Source: Algoriphagus boseongensis (GTDB taxonomy: Bacteria > Bacteroidota > Bacteroidia > Cytophagales > Cyclobacteriaceae). From it: a DNA stretch of 64,000 bases. The stretch is taken from NCBI RefSeq assembly GCF_004362805.1, contig NZ_SNYF01000009.1, positions 124,001-188,000 on the forward strand, read 5' to 3'. How positions within the stretch are numbered: the stretch's first letter is position 1; each line of letters opens with the position of its first letter. The notes beneath the pieces are model-generated. The model was not told where the DNA came from. It made no database searches and saw only the letters and a program-made list of their open reading frames with translations. Shown in pieces: positions 52,205 to 60,101 of the stretch. A program made the translations under genes and the position numbers.

Positions 52205-52906
52205 ATGCGAAAAATACTCTTTTTCATTTTTCTCCTTGGACCTTTTTCTAATAATGGTTTGAAAGCTCAGGTGGCTGGTCAGAACCTCGCATTTCTTCCG
52301 GAATATCAGGAGCAGCTTCCCTATTTTCAGGAGTTGATCACCGGAGGGCAGTATCAGGAACCCTCCCGATTGATTCAGGGGGATCCCTATTACTTTTCCC
52401 GGCAATTCGAAAAAGGGACCTTGATCATCAATGGGGTCACTTATCCTCAGGTTCCTTTGCTCTATGACAGCTATAGAGATCAGGTGGTGACATTCCATCC
52501 GGTTTTTAATCAGAAAATCCTGATCAAGCCTGAGAAGATCGACGGCTTCCAATTGGCCAATGGGGAAAGGTTTCGACATTTTTCAGGGAATGGAGATTAC
52601 CTGAAAAATGGAAATGGTATCTATAAAGTCTTGGGTGAGGGGGATTATTTGGCGGTAGCCAAGCAATTCAAGACGACTAAGGCTGTGCGGGAAATGTCGA
52701 AATACGACGAAATATATTTAGCCAAGTCAGATTATTTTTTGGTGAAGGATGGAGTCTTTCTTCAAATTCAGAAAGGAAATCAGGCTTTTGAAATTTTAGG
52801 TTTGGAAAAGAAATTCATCAAAAAGGAGCTGAGGGCCCGAAATCTGGTTTTTAAGCAAAACCCCGAGGAGTATTTGAAATTTTTAGTCCAGGTGAATTCC
52901 AAGTAA
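52205..52906 (+). CDS. Secreted protein of unknown function
   Basis: The 233-residue product has a signal peptide (MRKILFFIFLLGPFSNNGLKA, then QVAGQ). It contains no motif I recognise. The mature part looks beta-rich, with GTLIINGVTYPQVPLLYDSYRDQVV, a pattern seen in small periplasmic Bacteroidota proteins, and a basic C-terminal third. It lies 1 base before the TonB receptor gene and is probably its operon partner. Confidence 0.75.
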   Translation: MRKILFFIFLLGPFSNNGLKAQVAGQNLAFLPEYQEQLPYFQELITGGQYQEPSRLIQGDPYYFSRQFEKGTLIINGVTYPQVPLLYDSYRDQVVTFHPVFNQKILIKPEKIDGFQLANGERFRHFSGNGDYLKNGNGIYKVLGEGDYLAVAKQFKTTKAVREMSKYDEIYLAKSDYFLVKDGVFLQIQKGNQAFEILGLEKKFIKKELRARNLVFKQNPEEYLKFLVQVNSK

Positions 52907-52907
52907 T

Positions 52908-55625
52908 ATGAAGAAAAGTCTCCTGGCAGTACTGAGTTTTATCCTTCTTTCGGTTCAAGTAGCTTTGGCTCAGGAAGCGGATCGGATTACCGGGTTTTTC
53001 CCGGGAACAAGCTTTACCCGATTTGCGGAATTGGTCGAGCAGCAAACTTCCTATACTTTTTATTTCAAGGAAGCGGATGTAAAAGACCTGACCGTAAACC
53101 TTCAGGCCAATCAGGACAAGTTGGAAGATGTACTGGCCGTAATTTTCGAAAAATCGGATTTCAAATTCACCATTTCCCGGTCCAAGGAGGTCTTTATTTC
53201 CAGAGGAGAAAAGCTACAAATAGAATTCCCAACAGATTACTTCTTGAGGAATACAGCAGGAGGAGGCTCAGTCCTTCAGGATGAATTTGTTCGAAACAGA
53301 AGGTACACCTTAGGAACTCCAGGTCCAGGGACTGAGGCGAAGATTGCAGGCTTTATTACCAGTTTGGAAAACCAAAAGCCCATAGAAGGGGCGATAGTCT
53401 ACGAGAAGGAAAGTCAAAGACAGACCATCACGAATCGGGAGGGGAGATACGAACTTATCCTTCCCAAGGGAAATCAAACGCTCTTGATTCAGAATATCGG
53501 TGGCTATACCGAACAAAGACTTTTGGATATTCAGGGCGATGCCACTTTGGATATTACGATTGGAGAAGGAGTTTTCTCCCTGAGTGAAGTGGTGGTAAGA
53601 TCCGGAGCGCTTTCCAATGTCAGCAGACCCGAAATGGGCGTTCAGTCCCTTAGTGTGCAGCAGATGAAAAAGCTCCCAACTGTGATGGGAGAGGTGGATA
53701 TTATCCGGGGGATTCTCACTATGCCCGGAGTAAATACCGCGGGTGAGGCCAGTGTAGGCTTTAATGTTCGTGGAGGGGCGGCGGACCAGAACTTGATCCT
53801 TTTGGGACAAAATACCCTGTTTAATCCTTCACACCTTTTTGGGTTCTTTTCTGCGGTCAATTCCGATATGGTGCAAGGGGTAGATTTGTACAAAGCCGGA
53901 ATACCTGCCAGCTATGGGGGAAGACTTTCCTCAGTTCTACAGGTGACTCCCAAAGAGGGCAAGAAAGATAAAATCGGGGGATCGGGAGGAATCGGGCCTA
54001 TGACCAGCCGCTTAAGTTTGGAAGGACCGATAGGGAAAAACACCAGTTTTGTGGTGGGAAGTCGATTGACGTATTCGGATTGGTTGTTGGATTATATTGA
54101 GGAAAGAGCGGATTTAGGAGCATCTCGGGCATTTTTTGGAGATTTCAATGCCAACCTCAGCACGCAATTAGGAGAAAAAGACAAGCTTTTTGTCTCAGGG
54201 TATTATAGCAAGGATAGATTTCAGTTTGATCCGGATACGGTTTACAGCTATTCCAACTTGAATTATGCGCTGACTTGGACGCACTATTTCAATGATCAGT
54301 TGGAGTTGGACTTATCCGTAGGCAGGGATGAGTATGAATTTGACGTACAGGGAGAAGATAATCCTCTAAATTCTTACCTCTACGGGTTCTCCGTGAAGCA
54401 GAGTTTTGTGAAGGCGGTTTTCCGTCATGAAAAAGGAGATCGGCATATCCTGACCTATGGGGTTCATGGAATTGCCTATGGATTGAATCCAGGAAAAATT
54501 GACCCCTTTGGACCAGAGAGTATTGTGATTCCTGATGAGGTGTCTCCGGAGAAAGGTTTGGAAGCCTCTCTATTTATCGGAGATGAGTTTGAAGTCAATG
54601 AGCAATTGACCTTGAGTGGGGGAGTTCGCCTGAATTGGTTTGGGAATTTTGGGCCACAGACTTTGCCGGAATATGCAGCAGGAGAGCCCTTTTTCCCGGA
54701 AAATATTGTAGGGGAGAATTCTTACACTTCCGGGGAGTTGATCAAAAGTTACCTGGGCCCAGAACTGAGATTCTCTGGAAGATATGCCTTGAATAATTGG
54801 TCTTCGGTAAAGGCTGGAGTCAATACCATGAGGCAGAATATTCACTTATTGAGTAATTCCTCGGTGATTACGCCTACGGATACCTGGAAATTGAGTGATG
54901 CCTTTATTAAACCACAGACAGGAATTCAATATGCGCTGGGATACTTCCGAAACATGCAAAACAATGCCATTGAGTTTTCCGCGGAGGTGTATTACCGAAC
55001 CATGAATAATATTCTCGATTATAGATCTGGAGCTACTTTGATTCTCAATGACCGCATCGAGCAGGATGTTTTGGTGACCAAAGGGAAAGCCTATGGATTG
55101 GAACTTTACCTGAAAAAAGTAACCGGTAAGCTCAATGGATCCTTGGCCTATACCTATAGCAGATCTTTGATGCAGACCGATCCATCGGAGCAAAAAGAAC
55201 AAATCAACCGCTCGGAATGGTACCCCAGTAATTTCGACCAGCCGCATAATGTAAACTTGGTGCTCAATTACGAATTAAGTCGCCGGGTTAATGCCACTTT
55301 GGCTGGGAAATATAGTACAGGTAGGCCGGTGACTTTGCCTGTGGCGAAATTCGAATATGGAGGTTCAGAGCGTGTTTATTTTGCAGACAGAAACTCATTC
55401 CGAATTCCAGATTACTTCCGTTTGGATTTCTCGGTCAATCTGGAGGGAAATCATAAGGTCAATAAGCCGGCACATGGTTCCTGGTCCTTTGGAGTCTACA
55501 ATATTCTAGGTAGAGACAATGCCTATTCTGTGTATTACATTCCTGAAGGTGGAAAATTACAGGGGTATCAGCTATCCATTTTTGCTGAGCCCATTCCTTT
55601 TATTAGCTATAATTTTAGATTCTGA
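52908..55625 (+). CDS. TonB-dependent receptor with N-terminal STN-like domain
   Basis: The 905-residue product has a signal peptide (LLAVLSFILLSVQVALA). It is followed by an STN-like domain (about residues 30-105, FAELVEQQTSYTFYFKEADV, DKLEDVLAVIF), a carboxypeptidase-regulatory-like domain (about 145-225, GFITSLENQKPIEGAIVYEK), a plug (about 235-345, with RGGAADQNLILL) and a barrel ending in SYNFRF. STN domains often contact FecR-type anti-sigma factors, but no sigma/FecR pair is nearby. It overlaps the DUF4249 gene by 1 base. Substrate unknown. Confidence 0.93.
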   Translation: MKKSLLAVLSFILLSVQVALAQEADRITGFFPGTSFTRFAELVEQQTSYTFYFKEADVKDLTVNLQANQDKLEDVLAVIFEKSDFKFTISRSKEVFISRGEKLQIEFPTDYFLRNTAGGGSVLQDEFVRNRRYTLGTPGPGTEAKIAGFITSLENQKPIEGAIVYEKESQRQTITNREGRYELILPKGNQTLLIQNIGGYTEQRLLDIQGDATLDITIGEGVFSLSEVVVRSGALSNVSRPEMGVQSLSVQQMKKLPTVMGEVDIIRGILTMPGVNTAGEASVGFNVRGGAADQNLILLGQNTLFNPSHLFGFFSAVNSDMVQGVDLYKAGIPASYGGRLSSVLQVTPKEGKKDKIGGSGGIGPMTSRLSLEGPIGKNTSFVVGSRLTYSDWLLDYIEERADLGASRAFFGDFNANLSTQLGEKDKLFVSGYYSKDRFQFDPDTVYSYSNLNYALTWTHYFNDQLELDLSVGRDEYEFDVQGEDNPLNSYLYGFSVKQSFVKAVFRHEKGDRHILTYGVHGIAYGLNPGKIDPFGPESIVIPDEVSPEKGLEASLFIGDEFEVNEQLTLSGGVRLNWFGNFGPQTLPEYAAGEPFFPENIVGENSYTSGELIKSYLGPELRFSGRYALNNWSSVKAGVNTMRQNIHLLSNSSVITPTDTWKLSDAFIKPQTGIQYALGYFRNMQNNAIEFSAEVYYRTMNNILDYRSGATLILNDRIEQDVLVTKGKAYGLELYLKKVTGKLNGSLAYTYSRSLMQTDPSEQKEQINRSEWYPSNFDQPHNVNLVLNYELSRRVNATLAGKYSTGRPVTLPVAKFEYGGSERVYFADRNSFRIPDYFRLDFSVNLEGNHKVNKPAHGSWSFGVYNILGRDNAYSVYYIPEGGKLQGYQLSIFAEPIPFISYNFRF

Positions 55626-56773
55626 TGAAGCAGGTATTGAAAATCGTTTTTGTGGTTTTGATAGCTCTTCAGGCTTGCAGAACACCCTTTGATCCCGAAA
55701 TTCCTTCCAAAGAAATCAGTTTTCTGGTGGTGGAGGGATATTTGGATACCGAGGGAAAACGGAGTGAATTGAAATTGAGCAGAACAGTTCCTTTGGATTC
55801 TTCAACGTCCTTTTCTCCTGAAAAAAATGCCTCCGTCATACTTTCTTCACAGTCCGGACAGCAATTCCAGCTTCAGGAAGAGGAGCCGGGGATTTATGTT
55901 TTTGAAAGGAATGTACCGGAGCAGGATGTGTATAATTTGGAAATATTTCTTGCCAACGGGGAAAGATTCAAGTCCAAGCCATTAAAACCTATTTTGACAC
56001 CTCCGATTATTGATGCTGGTTTTCAAAAGGATGAAGAAGGAGTGGAGGTTTTTGTGACCACAAAAGGTGATGAAAATGCAGATGATTTCCTTTGGACATT
56101 TGAAGAATCCTGGATTTACAGGCCGAGAATTCGGACAGCCTATATCTATGATTCCAAGATTGGAACGGTGAGAGACAGAACAGCAGAGGAGGATATTTCT
56201 CTGTGCTTTAAAAATGAGAGCAGTCCGGATATCTTGCTGGAGACCAGTTCAAGATTTCAAGATCAGGTAGTGTTCAAGCAAACCATCACCGAAATCCCAA
56301 CTGGGGATGAACGCATCATGGAGCGATATAGCATTTTGATTTCTCAAAAGGCGATTGCTCAGGAAGATGTGGCTTTTTGGGAGATTTTGAAGAAAAACAC
56401 AGAAGATATCGGCTCGATATTCAGTCCACTTCCTTCCCTGATAGGGGGGAATATATCCAGCGTGGATAATCCGAATTCTCCAGTGATTGGTCAGGTGAGT
56501 ATGGGGGTAGTTCAGGAAAAAAGAATCTATATAAACCGGGTAGATGTCTCTCCATGGAATTATTTAGATCCGCAATTCAATGATTGTATTATAAGTCTGG
56601 AGCCTGTATTTACTCAGTTTTATGCTTCAACTTTTGGAAGCGGATTTGTACTTCCTACCATACCCTTGATGGCCGGTACGACGATAGTTGGCTACTATGT
56701 CACCGATAAAAGATGCGCGGATTGTACCCTGTATGCCTCACCTGTTAAACCAGAATTTTGGGAAGATGAATAA
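55625..56773 (+). CDS. DUF4249 family lipoprotein
   Basis: The 382-residue product has a lipoprotein signal ending in LQAC (Cys18) and the DUF4249 pattern: PFDPEIPSKEISFLVVEGYLDTEGKRSELKLSRTVPL at the start of the mature part, then a beta-rich body and the end region RCADCTLYASPVKPEFW. The family is restricted largely to Bacteroidota and is regularly encoded after TonB receptors of this type. Its function is unknown; a surface partner role like that of SusD is a reasonable guess. Translation is coupled to the receptor through ATGA. Confidence 0.88.
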   Translation: MKQVLKIVFVVLIALQACRTPFDPEIPSKEISFLVVEGYLDTEGKRSELKLSRTVPLDSSTSFSPEKNASVILSSQSGQQFQLQEEEPGIYVFERNVPEQDVYNLEIFLANGERFKSKPLKPILTPPIIDAGFQKDEEGVEVFVTTKGDENADDFLWTFEESWIYRPRIRTAYIYDSKIGTVRDRTAEEDISLCFKNESSPDILLETSSRFQDQVVFKQTITEIPTGDERIMERYSILISQKAIAQEDVAFWEILKKNTEDIGSIFSPLPSLIGGNISSVDNPNSPVIGQVSMGVVQEKRIYINRVDVSPWNYLDPQFNDCIISLEPVFTQFYASTFGSGFVLPTIPLMAGTTIVGYYVTDKRCADCTLYASPVKPEFWEDE

Positions 56774-56798
56774 GTACAGCGATTTTAATTTTCTATCC

Positions 56799-58379
56799 AT
56801 GCGGTTTTTTCTTCTTACCCTGAGCTTGGTGATGGGGCTTTGTTGCTCATTTGAAGTTTTTGGGCAAAATGCTGTGCAAAAAGAATCAGTGAGTTTCTCC
56901 ATTCCCAAAACCTTGTATTTCACAGGTGAAAAAATCTGGATTGATGCGGAAGTTCTTTTAGGTGCCGGGTCGAGTACCTCTCAAGTTTTGTATGCCGAGC
57001 TGGTGGATGCAGAGTCCAATTCAGTCGATTATGTAAAAATGCCTTTGGTCAGGGGAAAGGCCCTGAATTATTTTAAAATCAAACAGTCCATTCCCTCTGC
57101 CAATTATTTGCTTCGGGTTTATACTCGAATCAGCCCTTATCTGAATTTAGAACAAGGAATCGCCCAGCAATTTATCACAGTAATCAATCCGAATATTCCT
57201 CCCAAACCTGCTGAAAAGAAAACAAGCGCTTTATCTCCATCTAGGCTTTCTCTTCAAAAGTCCACAGTTATTGGAGCTAATATTCCTCAGCAAAACGGGG
57301 AAATTCAGGCCATGGGATTCTCCATTGCCAATCCTTTTCTGACAGAAGAGCATCAAGCTATATCTTCAACTGAGGCATATAAAGGAATTGAAAAAAGAAC
57401 GCTTTATCCGGAATTATTCGGGCATATCGTAGAGGTGAAAGTTCCCAATCCAGAGGAAAACTCTACGTATTTTCTTTCAGTCCATGGAAAGCAAAGTGCG
57501 CTCTACACGGATATTGCAGATGAAAATGGGACTCTGATTTTTGATATCGGAGGACTGAAAAATTGGGATCGAATGATCATCCAATTGGAGAATGGAGCGG
57601 AGATGCCGGGTATTCAGGTGGTTTCTCCCGTGATTCGCACCCAATTCAAGGATTCATTTACCTTTCCTGAATTGACGCTTCACACCAGTGATTTGGAGCT
57701 GCTGGAAAAACTCATCAAGGCCTCCATGGTCGAATCTTATTACAAGGAAATTTATGGGTTGGATACCGTGGAAATCGTCACTGGTTTTGTGGCAGACTAT
57801 TCCTATAATCTGGATGATTATACCCGATTTGAGGATATTGAGACTGTTTTGAGAGAGTATGTTCCCAGTGTACAGGTTAGGACCAGGGAGCGAAAGAAGG
57901 AATTTCGACTCTTGGACGAGGCAAATAAAAAGGTATTCGAAGCTAATCCACTGATCTTAGTGGATGCCATGCCTGTTTTCGATTCAGACTTACTTTCCTC
58001 ATTCAATCCCAAGTTTATGTCTAAGCTTGAGGTGCTGAATCGGGAGTTTTACCTGAACGAGCGGACCTATCCCGGGGTATTGAGCTGGAGCAGTTATGAA
58101 AATAATTTCGGCTTATATCCCTTGGCTCCAAGTGCACGATTTTTTGATTATTTGGGCTTGCAGCCTTTGGTCGAAATGGATAGAAACCAATTTGCAAATC
58201 CTGCCAAAGAAGAAAAATTCCCTGATTGGAGAACGATTTTGTATTGGAATTCTACAGCCTCGGGATTTAATCAAATTCAAACGCCTGCCTTGGACGGAGT
58301 TTTTGTCCTTTGGGTCAAGACCCAAGATGCTCAAGGAAAAACTCAGGTTGCTAGAACCTACTATTCCATTTTACCTTAA
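56799..58379 (+). CDS. Exported MG2-like protein, function unknown
   Basis: From the ATG at 56799 the 526-residue product begins with a signal peptide (MRFFLLTLSLVMGLCCSFEVFG). An in-frame ATG at 56766, overlapping the DUF4249 stop, is an alternative. The first mature domain resembles a macroglobulin MG2 domain (SFSIPKTLYFTGEKIWIDAEVLL, then ANYLLRVYTR), as in large surface proteins of this phylum. The remainder is beta-rich and unrecognised. It is the last gene of the 52205-58379 set and overlaps the convergent MscS gene by 9 bases. Confidence 0.75.
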   Translation: MRFFLLTLSLVMGLCCSFEVFGQNAVQKESVSFSIPKTLYFTGEKIWIDAEVLLGAGSSTSQVLYAELVDAESNSVDYVKMPLVRGKALNYFKIKQSIPSANYLLRVYTRISPYLNLEQGIAQQFITVINPNIPPKPAEKKTSALSPSRLSLQKSTVIGANIPQQNGEIQAMGFSIANPFLTEEHQAISSTEAYKGIEKRTLYPELFGHIVEVKVPNPEENSTYFLSVHGKQSALYTDIADENGTLIFDIGGLKNWDRMIIQLENGAEMPGIQVVSPVIRTQFKDSFTFPELTLHTSDLELLEKLIKASMVESYYKEIYGLDTVEIVTGFVADYSYNLDDYTRFEDIETVLREYVPSVQVRTRERKKEFRLLDEANKKVFEANPLILVDAMPVFDSDLLSSFNPKFMSKLEVLNREFYLNERTYPGVLSWSSYENNFGLYPLAPSARFFDYLGLQPLVEMDRNQFANPAKEEKFPDWRTILYWNSTASGFNQIQTPALDGVFVLWVKTQDAQGKTQVARTYYSILP

Positions 58380-60035
58380 TAAATCAGGTTTTTTACCTAG
58401 TTCCTGAGAAAGGAACTTCTGAAGTTTTTCCTGATAGGCTGCTTCACCAGGATAGCTTGGAACCAAGCCTTTTTTCTCAGGAAAAGATTCCATGTGGAGC
58501 GTTTGGGTAGGGAAAGCAAACCGTACTCCCAATGCATTGGCCAGCTTGACAGTTTGGATTAGGATTTCATGTCTAGCCCGAAGTTCTTCAGCCCAAGTCG
58601 GTAACTCAAAGAAGATGTAAAACATTACATCCTGACTATAGGCAGAAAGGTTGTTGAAATAGACATGATACAAGTCCTTTCGCGTATCAGGATGGGCCAA
58701 AACAATTTCTCGTAAGCCTTTTACAAACTCATCAATCAATTCCGGTGGAGTATCGTAAGTGATGGTCAGTGTGGTGAAAAAGCGACGATATTTTCTCAGA
58801 CCATGGTTATCCACCACGGAATCGGCGATTTTTCCATTCGGCACATACATGACCGAATTCCTGAAAGTCCGGATTCTTGTAGATCGGAAGCCAACCTCTT
58901 CCACCGTTCCATCAATATCTCCAGAGGTCACCCAATCTCCAACTTGGAAGGGTTTGTCAATAAATATCATGATGGAGCCAAAGAAGTTTTTGATCGTGTC
59001 CTGAGCTGCTAAGGCAATGGCCACACCACCAATTGAAAGTCCGGTGAGGAAAGGAATTATGTCAAAATTCAGCCCGTCCCGAAGAATGAAAAGGGTACCG
59101 ACTAAGATGACCAAAGCTTTCAAAGTTTTTCTCACCAATGGAACCAATTGGTCGTCTAGGGTAGATTCGGTTTTGGTAGCCAAATGAGAAAAATAGGCAG
59201 CGATGATGTCTACGATTTTGTAGAAAATCACCGTGATAAAGAAAGGCTTCAGGGTGCTAAACAAGATGACCACCCATGCCCAGATTTCCGCAGGCAACTG
59301 AAGAACCCGCATCAACAGGGAAAGGATCACCACGATCAGGTAAAAGCTCGTGATCTTCGCAATGGGAAGCAGGTAGTTTTCTCCGATATACCCATAGCCC
59401 AGTCTTCTCATGATATAGATCAATCCCCTATCCACCAAGAAAGTGAAAAGGAAATGAGCCAAAAAAGTCAGGATGATCAGGATGCCGAGTCCTATGAGTT
59501 GCCAAAGCTGAAGGCCTAAGTATTCATCGGTTCCGATTTGAGGAAGGATATCTAGTAGTTCTGCTGTGCCATAGGGATAGGTTTCAGCATGAATTCGCTC
59601 GATTCTGGAAACTGAAAAGGCTGAAAACTTCCATTGCTTGCCCGACTTTTCAAGGTAAATATTCGGAGCCTTGATTTTGTCGAAGTAATACTTGGGTTCG
59701 GAACCAGCTGTGGAATCCAAATAGTTGGGGTCATTGGGGATTTCGCTGGTGTGGATGATTACCCCTTTTCCCTCTAATATTTGCTTCAGCTTGACTGCAA
59801 GGTCTTTTTTGTCTCCTTCTACACCACGAAAATCCATGGTTTTGGCGGCTGTTTCCGGAGAAAAATTCGATTTCTCCAAATTGAAAAAGAAGCTGAGTGT
59901 GGTATGGTAAGGGGTGCTTAGATTGATTTCATCCGCCAGATTTTCAGTTACATTTTTATCATCAATTAGCTGAGCATTTGCTATTTCTGAACTGAATAAA
60001 AGGAAAAAGATTACTAGAAAATGCCTGTAATTCAT
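58371..60035 (-). CDS. Mechanosensitive ion channel family protein (MscS-like)
   Basis: The 554-residue product has a signal peptide (FLVIFFLLFSSEIANA), a periplasmic N-terminal domain of about 150 residues, several membrane helices (for example LIGLGILIILTFLAHFLFTFLV) and the MscS core. The core contains GGVAIALAAQDTIKNFFGSIMIFIDKPFQVGDWV and the beta domain GTVEEVGFRSTRIRTF. Channels of this type release solutes on hypoosmotic shock. The extra periplasmic domain makes it larger than E. coli MscS. It follows the beta-propeller gene by 66 bases on the same strand. Confidence 0.93.
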   Translation of the reverse strand: MNYRHFLVIFFLLFSSEIANAQLIDDKNVTENLADEINLSTPYHTTLSFFFNLEKSNFSPETAAKTMDFRGVEGDKKDLAVKLKQILEGKGVIIHTSEIPNDPNYLDSTAGSEPKYYFDKIKAPNIYLEKSGKQWKFSAFSVSRIERIHAETYPYGTAELLDILPQIGTDEYLGLQLWQLIGLGILIILTFLAHFLFTFLVDRGLIYIMRRLGYGYIGENYLLPIAKITSFYLIVVILSLLMRVLQLPAEIWAWVVILFSTLKPFFITVIFYKIVDIIAAYFSHLATKTESTLDDQLVPLVRKTLKALVILVGTLFILRDGLNFDIIPFLTGLSIGGVAIALAAQDTIKNFFGSIMIFIDKPFQVGDWVTSGDIDGTVEEVGFRSTRIRTFRNSVMYVPNGKIADSVVDNHGLRKYRRFFTTLTITYDTPPELIDEFVKGLREIVLAHPDTRKDLYHVYFNNLSAYSQDVMFYIFFELPTWAEELRARHEILIQTVKLANALGVRFAFPTQTLHMESFPEKKGLVPSYPGEAAYQEKLQKFLSQELGKKPDLLR

Positions 60036-60101
60036 CTTTGGTTTTTGGATAATAGGGCCGCAATTTACTCATTCCAATTTGGGAGCCCAAGGACAAGGGG
60101 A

